NCBI RefSeq assembly: GCF_025964975.1
Contig: NZ_JAOPXV010000072.1
Coordinates: forward strand, 1-36,708
Length of the DNA stretch: 36,708 bases
Reading direction: 5' to 3'
DNA from: Nocardioides sp.
GTDB lineage: Bacteria; Actinomycetota; Actinomycetes; Propionibacteriales; Nocardioidaceae
Numbering within the stretch: the stretch's first letter is position 1; each line of letters starts with the position of its first letter. The notes beneath the pieces are model-generated. The model had not been told where the DNA came from. It searched no databases and worked only from the letters and a program-made list of their open reading frames with translations. Position numbers and translations under genes: made by a program. Below are positions 1 through 8,184 of the stretch, piece after piece.

Positions 1-1
1 G

Positions 2-1365
<1,364 letters not shown>

Positions 1366-1384
1366 TGCTGGTGCTCGGGGTCGG

Positions 1385-2188
1385 TCACGCAGCCGGGGCG
1401 CCCGCGATGAGGATCTCGCTGATGGCCGTGTAGTCGCGCCCGAGGACACCGGCGCCAGGGGGCGTCACGGCCAGCACGCGCAGCTGGACGGTCGTGGTCG
1501 TCACGAGCTCGATCGTGAGCCGCTGGAGCTTGGACTTCTCCCGGAGCTTCTGCTGCACAGAGGTGCCGTCGTCGAAGACCCACTCCACGAGGGTGATGCG
1601 CCGGTTGTGGGGATACCAGTCGACCAGGGTGGCCCCACTGGGCACCTTCCGGGCGTAGCCGTTGATCAGCCCGACCCGACGGATGCTGGTGGCCTCCCGC
1701 AGGGAGAACGTGATCGTCTGGCCGGTCGCATCGCCCGTGGTGCGCCACGCCGTTTCCGGTTCCCCGTCGAGCATGCGCCGGGCGCCGTAGCTGACGAGCT
1801 GGCCGTCCAGGTCGGCGGTGGGCGGTGCCGCGGGTGGCGCCTTGACCTTGACCGTGCGGGTGAGGTCGACGACCTCGGCCGGCGGAGCCTGGCTCTCGGT
1901 GCTCGTCGGCTGTGGCTCTGTCGCCATGCCCGCGGCGGGATCGTCGTCCCCACCGAGGATGGATGCCAGGACCGCCAGGACCCCCAGGACCATCAGCAGC
2001 AGGCTGACCCCGACCGCCCATGGCACCCACGACGGGCTCCCGAGGTCGGGCCGGTCGGGCGACGACTCCTCGTGCAGCGTGGTGAGTGGTGTCTCCTCTG
2101 CGGGCAGCGGCGCATCGACGGGGTGGCCGCAGTTCAGGCAGAACCGCCCTATCCCCAGCTCGTGGCCGCAGCGCACACAGGTCGTCAC
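1385..2188 (-). CDS. Zinc-ribbon membrane protein with C-terminal carbohydrate-binding-like domain
   Basis: A 267-residue protein. Cys4, Cys7, Cys17 and Cys20 form an N-terminal zinc ribbon. An acidic/Pro-rich linker follows, then one membrane segment at about residues 56-79, a low-complexity Pro/Thr/Glu stretch, and a C-terminal beta-rich domain of about 150 residues. In that domain ARRMLDGEPETAWRT and the later GLINGYARK recall the discoidin-like or NADase-type glycan-binding fold, where a 'D...TAW' motif is typical. The predicted topology puts the zinc ribbon inside and the C-terminal domain outside. The GTG start is supported by a -10 hexamer six bases upstream, implying a leaderless mRNA. 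It is convergent with ltaE. The domain assignment is by pattern only, and the cellular role is unknown. Confidence 0.8.
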   Translation of the reverse strand: MTTCVRCGHELGIGRFCLNCGHPVDAPLPAEETPLTTLHEESSPDRPDLGSPSWVPWAVGVSLLLMVLGVLAVLASILGGDDDPAAGMATEPQPTSTESQAPPAEVVDLTRTVKVKAPPAAPPTADLDGQLVSYGARRMLDGEPETAWRTTGDATGQTITFSLREATSIRRVGLINGYARKVPSGATLVDWYPHNRRITLVEWVFDDGTSVQQKLREKSKLQRLTIELVTTTTVQLRVLAVTPPGAGVLGRDYTAISEILIAGAPAA

Positions 2189-2194
2189 GACGCC

Positions 2195-2200
2195 AGACTA
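2195..2200 (-). promoter_or_regulatory. -10 hexamer of leaderless promoter (zinc-ribbon gene)
   Basis: On the minus strand TAGTCT is followed by six bases and then the GTG at 2188. This TANNNT-N6-start arrangement puts the transcription start at or next to the start codon, and no Shine-Dalgarno sequence is present. It recurs at several genes in this window. Confidence 0.55.
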
Positions 2201-2217
2201 CGGGCTGATCGCCCCCC

Positions 2218-3041
2218 TCAGACCGCGATGTGGGTGACCTCGGCCTCCACGTGTCGGCGCGGGACGAGCTCGACGGCAACCATCGCGGTCAGCACCATCG
2301 TCCCGCCCACGAGCAGCCGGGCCGTGATCCTCTCGCCGCCGAGCGCCACGGCGAAGGTGGCCGCGAAGACCGGCTCCATGCTCATGATGATCGCGGTTCG
2401 CGTCGGCGCCAGGTCGGCCTGGGCCGAGGTCTGCCCGAGCATCGCGAGCGCGCCCGCGAAGATCGCCATGTAGAGCACCGAGAGCCAGTCCCGTCCCGTG
2501 TGCGGCAGCACGATCCCGTCGGGCACGGTCGCCACGAAGCAGATGGCAGCGATCACGATGATCTGGAGGTTCGACATGCCCACGGCATCGAGCGGGGTCG
2601 ACCACGCACCGAGGCCCACGATGTGCACGGCGTAGAGCACCGCTGCGACGAGGGTGATCGCTTCGCCGTACCCGAGACTGAAGCCGCCCAGGGTGAGGAC
2701 ACCCAGACCGAGGGTGGCCAACCCCACCGCGCCCAGGTGAGGGCGCCGATCCGGGTGTGCAGGGTGGCGGCGGCGAAGACCGGCGTGCACACGACGTACA
2801 TGCCGGTGACGAACCCGCTGACGCTGGCGGGTGTCTGCGCGAGGCCGGCGGTCTGCACGATCTGTGCCACGCCTACAACGTCCCCAGGACGACGGCGTGC
2901 CGGCGTGCGGCAGGGGAGAGTCGAGCGATCGCCTTCGGCGCCACCAGCAGCATGGCTGCTGCCGCGATGGCGAAGCGGACAGCCAGGAAGTCGAGGGTGG
3001 GGATCCGGTCGAGCAGGTCCTTGATGAGGAAGAAGGTCGAG
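2218..3041 (-). pseudogene. EamA/DMT-family transporter, C-terminal part, frameshifted and split
   Basis: This is the larger remnant of a drug/metabolite-transporter (EamA) gene, normally about 10 membrane helices and 300 residues. Reading on the minus strand, STFFLIKDLLDRIP begins just inside the element junction and runs to a stop at 2873-2875. The protein then continues in a second frame (GVAQIVQTAGLAQTPAS, ending near GALTWA). It shifts again near 2740 into VGLATLGLGVLTLGGF and on to the normal C-terminus at 2218. The missing N-terminus, ending in WGSTF, lies at 5506-5613 on the far side of the inserted element. The two frameshifts plus the insertion make the gene non-functional as read. 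Frameshifts could in part be sequencing errors, but none is apparent in the flanking backbone genes. Confidence 0.85.
3032..3041. repeat. Putative left attachment site (direct repeat copy 1)
   Basis: gaaggtcgag here matches gaaggtggag at 5506-5515 at nine of ten positions. The two copies mark the exact places where the transporter reading frame stops and resumes, so they are the likely attL/attR cores left by a serine recombinase. Confidence 0.7.
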
Positions 3042-3093
3042 TCTCACAAAGTGCGAACAGCGTGGCGAGCCGCCGACCTGCGGAACCGGTCGG

Positions 3094-3225
3094 ATGGTTG
3101 TCATGGATACCGAACCAAAGATCGAACCGAAGACCTACACCCTCCGTGAGTACATGCTGTGCCGTGGCCTCCTCTCAGCCCTCGGGTTCACCGACTGGGA
3201 CAGTGATCCAACCCTCCACTCCTGA
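3094..3225 (+). CDS. Possible small protein (43 residues) at the left end of the element
   Basis: An ATG-to-TGA frame begins MVVMDTEPKIEPKTY and ends in TDWDSDPTLHS. An alternative in-frame ATG lies at 3103. Composition is protein-like (charged N-terminus, hydrophobic middle LCRGLLSALGF) and it ends six bases before the strong hairpin at 3231-3269. It is the only plus-strand candidate in the element and sits where small excision or regulatory proteins often lie. I recognise no family, and no clear ribosome binding site precedes it. It could be chance. Confidence 0.3.
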   Translation: MVVMDTEPKIEPKTYTLREYMLCRGLLSALGFTDWDSDPTLHS

Positions 3226-3230
3226 GAAAC

Positions 3231-3269
3231 ACCAAGCCCCCCTGTCGAGCGGTGGCAGGGGGGCTTGGT
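3231..3269 (-). terminator. Intrinsic terminator of the collagen-like gene
   Basis: A perfect 14-bp stem pairs accaagcccccctg (3231-3244) with caggggggcttggt (3256-3269) across an 11-base loop. On the minus strand it is followed by a short T-rich tail (gtttct). It lies just past the collagen-like stop and would also stop transcripts from the plus-strand small ORF. Confidence 0.85.
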
Positions 3270-3283
3270 GGGCTAGAGGTGGA

Positions 3284-4009
3284 TCACATGAACTTGATCG
3301 GGGTGTCCGAAACCACGAGGTTGCTCACGGTGATGGTGCCGGGACCAGAGTCGACCACGACGCCAGCCTGACCGATGCGACCGTTGGTCGGAATGGTCAC
3401 CGTCCGCGTGAAGGTGCCGTCACCGTTGTCGACGCCACCGGGGCCGTTCGGGTCGATGCCACCGAAGGGGCCACCGTCGAACGTGTTGAAGAACTGCCCG
3501 TTGATCTCCAGGTAGACACGCGGCACGCCTCCACCGTAGACAGCACCACCAGCGAGCCGGTAGGTGAAGGTCACCTCGTCACCCTGCTGCACCGCGAGGT
3601 TCAGGTTCTCGATCTGGACCGCCGAGCCGTCAGGAGCGTCGTGGCTCAGGCGAACCGTGTTGGCGTCCACGATCTCGGCGTTACCGAAGGTCGTGAAGTT
3701 GCTCTGCACGCCAGCGGCGCTGCCATCCTGACCGGGCGCTCCCGGCGCTCCTGGTGCCCCCGGCGCTCCATTGGCTCCATTGGCCCCGTTGACGCCGTTG
3801 GCTCCGTTCTTGCCGGCCTTGCGCTTGATGAATGCCTTGGTCCGCGGCGACAGGTCGCGGGGCTTGATCGTGCGGTCCTTGATGTCGACCGACGCGACCG
3901 TGTCGTTCTCGATCTGCGCGCTGGTGATGAGGCTGCCTGCGACAGCTCCGCCACTCGCCCCCACGGCGAGGACGGCAGCGGCAGCAGTGACGGTGATGAA
4001 CTTCTTCAT
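3284..4009 (-). CDS. Secreted collagen-like repeat protein
   Basis: A 241-residue protein with a signal peptide (MKKFITVTAAAAVLAVG..., cleavage probably near residue 25). A segment about 30-57 follows with the IENDTVASVDIKDRTIKPRDLS pattern often seen in actinobacterial surface proteins. Next come about ten Gly-X-Y triplets at residues 66-98 (mostly GAN and GAP), then a C-terminal beta-rich domain of about 140 residues with no recognised family. No sortase or lipobox motif is seen, so it is probably released or trimer-anchored. The ATG at 4009 has AGGGGA at good spacing. An in-frame ATG at 4018 overlaps the upstream stop as ATGA, giving three extra residues. It is cargo of the inserted element, and its function (adhesion or matrix) is speculative. 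Confidence 0.85.
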   Translation of the reverse strand: MKKFITVTAAAAVLAVGASGGAVAGSLITSAQIENDTVASVDIKDRTIKPRDLSPRTKAFIKRKAGKNGANGVNGANGANGAPGAPGAPGAPGQDGSAAGVQSNFTTFGNAEIVDANTVRLSHDAPDGSAVQIENLNLAVQQGDEVTFTYRLAGGAVYGGGVPRVYLEINGQFFNTFDGGPFGGIDPNGPGGVDNGDGTFTRTVTIPTNGRIGQAGVVVDSGPGTITVSNLVVSDTPIKFM

Positions 4010-4014
4010 GTGAA

Positions 4015-4287
4015 TCATTCCCCTGTTTGATGTGGTGGGTGATGCCCAAACACCGTAACCCACGGTGGGGACGCCTGGGGGAGGCCGAGGGTCGGAACTT
4101 CTTCGGGCTTGGAGTGCTGTACCGAGTGGCGGAACCGCTGCCACGCCGACTGCCGGCTGATGCCCAGCACGCCCCCGATCCGCTCCCATGTCGCACCGCC
4201 CTTCTGGGCGGCTTGCACCGCTTGGGCGAGCTCGTACTGAGCAGTGCGTGGCTGGAGCTCGCACTCTCTGACGCTGATGGCAGCCAT
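4015..4287 (-). CDS. Small helix-turn-helix protein in operon with the collagen-like gene
   Basis: About 90 residues. The core QAAQKGGATWERIGGVLG followed by ISRQSAWQRF is a typical actinobacterial helix-turn-helix of the kind found in short DNA-binding or sigma-region-4-like proteins. It is preceded by a helical segment and followed by a Pro-rich tail. Its stop overlaps a possible start of the collagen-like gene (ATGA at 4018-4015), so the two are co-transcribed and probably coupled. The start at 4287 is chosen because upstream residues look random; an earlier ATG exists at 4335. Likely role: regulator of the downstream surface protein gene or of the element. That is inference. Confidence 0.6.
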   Translation of the reverse strand: MAAISVRECELQPRTAQYELAQAVQAAQKGGATWERIGGVLGISRQSAWQRFRHSVQHSKPEEVPTLGLPQASPPWVTVFGHHPPHQTGE

Positions 4288-4337
4288 CTCTCTCGAACGC
4301 CACAAGACTCCCCAGCAGGTAGCGGCATAACGCAAGA

Positions 4338-4369
4338 AAGCCCCCCACCAGAATGCTGGTGGGGGGCTT
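4338..4369. terminator. Intrinsic terminator downstream of the recombinase remnant
   Basis: A perfect 14-bp stem, aagccccccaccag (4338-4351) with ctggtggggggctt (4356-4369), closes on a 4-base loop. T-rich sequence flanks the plus side (ctgtgtttct) and a short TTCTT the minus side. It begins nine bases past the recombinase stop on the minus strand, which separates recombinase transcription from the cargo operon. Confidence 0.85.
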
Positions 4370-4377
4370 CTGTGTTT

Positions 4378-5524
4378 CTAGGCCACGGTTTCTGTCTTAA
4401 CCCAAGACACCGACTTGTTTTCCTGACTCCGAACGGCCTCTGCTGCCTCGGCACCCAATGCGGAATGATCTTCACTCGGGACTTGTGAACACGAGCACCA
4501 GGGGCCACCTCGGTTCGGGCAATGACCTTCCGAAGCGCCTCATTGAGCATCGCAGGATTGCCCTGTTTTCAGTTGGCTGCAAGCGCGAAGAACGCATCCT
4601 CGGTGGGGATCGCCGCCACATCGGCCTCCACCTCCAACTCATCTTCTGCGCCTCCAACTCCTTGATCTCGGGGCGGTACTCCGCGAGCGCTGTCTTGTAA
4701 TCTCCGACGACCTCTTCATCCTCCTCGTCGGCAATCATCGTGACCATCCGCTTGACCCTGCGACGGAGAACGTCGACCTCCTTGGCGATGGACTCCGCGT
4801 CACCACGAGCGGTCGCAGCATGGGCCAGTCGAGCTGCCGCGGTTGCGTGCTGCCCTCGCCCCTGGCGTTATCCAACAGCCACTCCAGAACACGCTCCTCG
4901 ACCTGACGCTGGGACACGCTGGCAGACGCGGGACAGATCTGCGTGGTGACGGATCGGATGCCGTTGTCCCACAACTCCTGACACAGGGATGAGGTGCTCT
5001 GGCCGGCGACGAAAGCGGTATAGCACTTCGCCAACCAGGGGCCGGGGAGCGGGTTGATCGTGTAGACCTTCGAGGGTCCTTCTCGTCCGTGTCATAGAGG
5101 TAGCCGAACCGCTCGCCACCCGTGTGGGGGAGGCCCTGGTCTTTGCGGTGCTCGTGGACGTTCTTCCAGACATCGGCAACATCTGGCCGCGAGAGAACTT
5201 GCCGATCGAGGTCTCGATGTCGTTGAGGTTCTCGGTGGCCGACGCGATGAAGCCACCGGCCTCGCGCAGCTCCGCCACGTTCTGCAAGGAGTCGATAAGC
5301 TTGCGTCCCGACCGGCTGATCTTCCAGACCACGATGCCCTCGTACTGGCCCTCACGAACCTCCTCGATCATCCTGGCGATGGCTCGCTTCTTCGAGGAGC
5401 GACTGGAGGCGTCGAGCTCAATGATCGGATCACCGACGACCCTCACACCTTCACGTGCAGCCCACTTCATGCACTGGGTGACCTGCACCTCGTCCGAGAT
5501 GAGATGAAGGTGGAGCCCCAGCAC
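4378..5524 (-). pseudogene. Large serine recombinase (integrase), multiply frameshifted remnant
   Basis: Pieces of a large serine recombinase lie in order on the minus strand but in changing frames. The resolvase-type catalytic domain has LISDEVQVTQCMKWAAREG, IVVWKISRSGRKLIDSL and TENLNDIETSIGKFSRGQM. The start of the recombinase domain has WKNVHEHRKDQGLPHTGG, GERFGYLYDTDEK and YTINPLPGPWLAKCYTAF. A coiled-coil follows (AESIAKEVDVLRRRVKRM and EVVGDYKTALAEYRPEIKEL), then the C-terminal MLNEALRKVIARTEV and RVHKSRVKIIPHW. A last frame ends in VSWVKTETVA and a TAG at 4378. At least five frame changes and loss of middle sequence (about 380 codons against a usual 450-550) make it inactive. The Ser in LIS aligns with the catalytic serine, but the usual Arg two residues before it is Leu. 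Confidence 0.88.
5506..5515. repeat. Putative right attachment site (direct repeat copy 2)
   Basis: gaaggtggag, partner of 3032-3041. It lies within the WGSTF codons of the transporter and simultaneously within the first codons of the recombinase frame. Confidence 0.7.
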
Positions 5525-5613
5525 GCGGTCATCGCGAGCAGCGCGAGTGCTGCGAGCAGGGTGGTTCGCCGCTGCTGGGCAGCCGCGGTCGCGGTCGGGG
5601 TGGCGGTGCTCAC
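5506..5613 (-). pseudogene. EamA/DMT-family transporter, N-terminal fragment
   Basis: From the GTG at 5613 the minus strand reads about 30 residues rich in Ala/Thr, then the first membrane helix TTLLAALALLAMTACWGSTF. The WGSTFF motif that opens EamA domains is broken after STF by the inserted element and resumes at 3041. The gene begins 17 bases past the kinase stop, with its own -10 hexamer six bases before the GTG. Only 36 codons survive here, so no product is expected. Confidence 0.85.
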
Positions 5614-5619
5614 CGCCGG

Positions 5620-5625
5620 AGCCTA
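5620..5625 (-). promoter_or_regulatory. -10 hexamer of leaderless promoter (split transporter gene)
   Basis: TAGGCT on the minus strand, then six bases, then the GTG at 5613. After the insertion, transcripts from here would run into the serine recombinase remnant, whose frame also begins within transporter sequence. Confidence 0.55.
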
Positions 5626-5630
5626 GGGCG

Positions 5631-7694
5631 CTAGATCAGGTAGAGCGTGATCGTGCTGCCCCGGGCCACCATGTCGCCGGCACCGGGGGAGGTGCTGAAC
5701 ACGAATCCCACCCCGATGTAGTTGTCGGAGTTCTGGACGTTGACCTGGAACCCCAGCGCCTCGAGCTTCTCGGTCGCCGCCTCGACCCCCATCGCGATCA
5801 CTCGTGGCACCTCCACCAGCTCGGGGCCCTTCGAGATGACGAGGGCCACGGTGTCGCCCTTGAAGAGGGGCCCTGCGGTGGGGTCCTGGGAGATCACGCC
5901 GCCCTCGGCCACCGAGTCGCTGTATTCCTCACCGGCGATCTCGACGACGAGCTTGCGTCGCTCGAGGGCGGCCACGGCCTTGTCGGCGTCCTTGCCGGTC
6001 CAGTCGGACACCTCGATGGGTCGGCGTCCCTTGCTCAGCACCAGGTCGACCGACGTGTCGGGCTTCACGGTCGTGCCGGCCGCCGGGACCGTCTTGATGA
6101 CCGCACCTGCGGGAATGCTCTCGCTGAACTTCTCGACGCTGTCGCCGACGGCCAGGTTGCTCTGCTGGAGGGCGTCCTGGGCCTCGTCCTCGGTCATGGT
6201 CTTCACGGCGGGGACGTCGTAGCGCTCCGGACCGAGCGAGACCACCAGGCTGACGGTGCCCTCCTTGAGCACCCGTTCACCCGGCTCGGGCTCGGTCGCC
6301 AGCACGAGACCAGCCTTGACGGTCTCGGAGAAGCGGGGTGTCCCGACCTCGACGTCGAGGCCCTCGCGCTCGAGCCGCGACGCTGCAGCGGCCTCGCTGA
6401 CGCCCAGGACTCCGGGAGTCGTGGTGTATCGCGCGAAGCCGAACCACCACGCTCCTGCCCCGACAGCGGTCAGCAGCAGCACGACCAGCAGGAACGACAG
6501 CGGCCCCTTGACCGATCGTGACCGAGGCGTGGTGTGCACCGGCAGCGGTGCGGCCGGCCTGCGGGCAGGGGGCTTGCGCGGCGGGCTCGCGACCGGGCGT
6601 ACGCGCGTCGGTCCTACCACCGCGGGGAGGTGCTCGAGGGCCGTGGTGTCGTGGCGCTCCTCGACCCTGACGTCCTCGACCTCGATGTCCTCGAACGGGT
6701 CGTGACGAACCGGGGACAGGGCCAGGTCGGCGGTGAGGTCTGGGTCGTCCTGCACCCCGTCGCGCAGCGTCTGGGCCACCCGGTGGATCTGGTGCAGAAG
6801 CACGGCGGCATCGGCAGGCCGCTGGGACCGGTCACGTGCCGTGGCGCGGGCCACGAGCGCGTCGACGTAGGCGGGGATCCCCGGGACGACGCGGGACGGG
6901 GGTGGCACGTCCTCGTGGACATGGCGGTAGGCGACCTGGATCGGGCTCTCGCCCTCGTGCGGCTTGTTGCCCGTGAGCAGCTCGTAGAGCACGACCCCCG
7001 CTGCGTAGACGTCCGCACGCGCATCCGACCGGCCATCGACGACCAGCTCGGGGGCGAGGTAGGAGACGGTGCCGATGAGCACGCCTCCGGTGGCCGTGTG
7101 CTGCGTGTCGGCGCTGACTGCCTTGGCCAGTCCGAAGTCCGCGACCTTGATGTGGCTGCCGTGGGCCTCGTCTCCGATGAGGACGTTCTCCGGCTTCACG
7201 TCCCGGTGCACCAGCCCGGCGCGGTGCGCTGCTGCCAGTGCCGAGACGATCGGCTCGAGGAGCGACAGCGCCCGGGCAGGCGTCATCGGAGCTTCCTTGC
7301 GGATCACGTCTCGCAGGGTGTGGCCGGGGACGTATTCCATCGCCAGGAAGACCACACCGTCGTCGTCACCCTGGTCGTAGACGCCGACCACGTGCGGGTG
7401 GTTGAGCTTCGCCGCCGCGCGCGCCTCGCGGACGAAGCGCTGGGCGAACTCGTCGTCGTCGCCGAGCCCGGGGTGCATGACCTTGACGGCGACGGTGCGG
7501 TCGAGACGGATGTCTTCTGCCTCGTAGACGCTGGCCATGCCGCCGCGTGCGATGCGGGGCCCGATCCGGTATCGGCGGTCCAGGAGTCGACCGACGAGGG
7601 CGTCGGGCGCCGCTCGACGCGCACTCTCGACGTGCTCGGGTGGCTCCACTGCTCGACCTCCATCACCGGACGGGGAAGGATCCGGTGGGGCCAT
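5631..7694 (-). CDS. PASTA-domain eukaryotic-type Ser/Thr protein kinase
   Basis: A 687-residue membrane kinase that probably senses peptidoglycan fragments outside and phosphorylates cytoplasmic targets. Its kinase domain (about 42-310) has the glycine loop ARGGMASVY, Lys71 in VAVKVM, HRDVKPEN (Asp165), DFG (Asp186) and APE (214-216). A charged and Pro-rich juxtamembrane stretch follows, a transmembrane helix at about 398-420, and four extracellular PASTA repeats to the C-terminus. The ATG at 7694 was chosen because upstream in-frame sequence overlaps the divergent gene. Divergence from an Rv2175c homologue, and aroG nearby, mark this as the locus of M. tuberculosis PknL (Rv2176), whose known substrate is Rv2175c. 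PknL itself lacks PASTA repeats, so orthology is positional. Confidence 0.95.
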   Translation of the reverse strand: MAPPDPSPSGDGGRAVEPPEHVESARRAAPDALVGRLLDRRYRIGPRIARGGMASVYEAEDIRLDRTVAVKVMHPGLGDDDEFAQRFVREARAAAKLNHPHVVGVYDQGDDDGVVFLAMEYVPGHTLRDVIRKEAPMTPARALSLLEPIVSALAAAHRAGLVHRDVKPENVLIGDEAHGSHIKVADFGLAKAVSADTQHTATGGVLIGTVSYLAPELVVDGRSDARADVYAAGVVLYELLTGNKPHEGESPIQVAYRHVHEDVPPPSRVVPGIPAYVDALVARATARDRSQRPADAAVLLHQIHRVAQTLRDGVQDDPDLTADLALSPVRHDPFEDIEVEDVRVEERHDTTALEHLPAVVGPTRVRPVASPPRKPPARRPAAPLPVHTTPRSRSVKGPLSFLLVVLLLTAVGAGAWWFGFARYTTTPGVLGVSEAAAASRLEREGLDVEVGTPRFSETVKAGLVLATEPEPGERVLKEGTVSLVVSLGPERYDVPAVKTMTEDEAQDALQQSNLAVGDSVEKFSESIPAGAVIKTVPAAGTTVKPDTSVDLVLSKGRRPIEVSDWTGKDADKAVAALERRKLVVEIAGEEYSDSVAEGGVISQDPTAGPLFKGDTVALVISKGPELVEVPRVIAMGVEAATEKLEALGFQVNVQNSDNYIGVGFVFSTSPGAGDMVARGSTITLYLI

Positions 7695-7800
7695 CGTACG
7701 AACCCGGCAGGCGCCGGCGGCGGTGAGACCGTGTCCCGGCGTGGCGCGGCGTGGCAGGCTGGAGGCGGCGATGCGACGCGAGGCGTGAAATAGTGCCCGT

Positions 7801-8184
7801 ATGACGTCCTCCGACAACTCCGTCCCGCTGGCCGAAGCCGATCTCGACGCGCTCGTCGACGAGTGGCTCGACTGGGAACAGGCGGGCGACCTGCTCGGTG
7901 TCACTCCGGCCAAGGTCCGCACCATGATCAAGGACCACGAGATCGCGGAGGCGGTCCCGCGACCGGGCCGGCCGCCGTCCGTGCCGGCCGCGTTCTTCCA
8001 GGACGGCTTGGTCGTCAAGGGCCTGTCGGGACTGCTGACCCTGATGCACGACAACAACTTCACCGACCGCGAGTGCATTGCGTGGATCTTCATCGACGAC
8101 GACCTGCCCGGTCGACCCATCGACGCCCTGCGGGAGAACCGCGGCGCCGAGGTCAAGCGTCGCGCCCAGGCCATGGCCTTCTAG
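7801..8184 (+). CDS. Rv2175c-family DNA-binding protein (winged helix-turn-helix)
   Basis: A 127-residue homologue of M. tuberculosis Rv2175c, a DNA-binding protein known to be phosphorylated by PknL. DWEQAGDLLGVTPAKVRTMI is the helix-turn-helix. PRPGRPPSVPAAFF and LSGLLTLMHDNNFTDRECIAWIF are strongly typical of the family's C-terminal part. The N-terminal MTSSDNS offers Ser/Thr phosphorylation candidates. It diverges from the kinase gene across 106 bases and abuts the barstar-like gene with no gap. A possible -10 (AATAGT, 7789-7794) six bases before the ATG suggests leaderless translation. Its DNA target is unknown. Confidence 0.9.
   Translation: MTSSDNSVPLAEADLDALVDEWLDWEQAGDLLGVTPAKVRTMIKDHEIAEAVPRPGRPPSVPAAFFQDGLVVKGLSGLLTLMHDNNFTDRECIAWIFIDDDLPGRPIDALRENRGAEVKRRAQAMAF

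Larger units (their letters stand above)
3032..5515. mobile_element. Integrative element of about 2.5 kb inserted in the EamA transporter gene
   Basis: The segment between the two 10-bp repeats is foreign to the transporter gene. Removing it fuses ...MTACWGSTF to FLIKDLLDRIP..., restoring the conserved WGSTFF motif of EamA proteins. Contents in minus-strand order from the right end are a decayed large serine recombinase, a bidirectional-looking terminator, a helix-turn-helix gene, a collagen-like secreted protein gene and another terminator. A small plus-strand ORF lies at the left end. No terminal inverted repeats are evident, as expected for a recombinase-type (not transposase-type) element. 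The multiple frameshifts in the recombinase indicate it is now immobile on its own. Confidence 0.8.

Noticed and set aside
2735..2875. Programmed frameshifting in the transporter gene
   Set aside because: No slippery heptamer or downstream pseudoknot is apparent, and the gene is also split by an element, so decay is the simpler reading.
4010..4348. N-terminal extension of the collagen-like protein to 4348
   Set aside because: It would bury the clear signal peptide about 110 residues inside the protein and overlaps the HTH gene.
3231..4369. The two long GC-rich hairpins as CRISPR or transposon inverted repeats
   Set aside because: Each hairpin is self-complementary with a small loop and sits just past a stop codon, the layout of intrinsic terminators; no spaced repeat array or transposase is present.
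4027..4488. Plus-strand 153-codon frame across the HTH gene and terminator
   Set aside because: It runs through a perfect terminator hairpin and has no family features; the minus-strand HTH is more credible.
5547..6521. Long plus-strand frames opposite the PASTA kinase
   Set aside because: Arg/Gly/His-rich antisense shadows of a high-GC gene; the minus strand carries all kinase and PASTA motifs.
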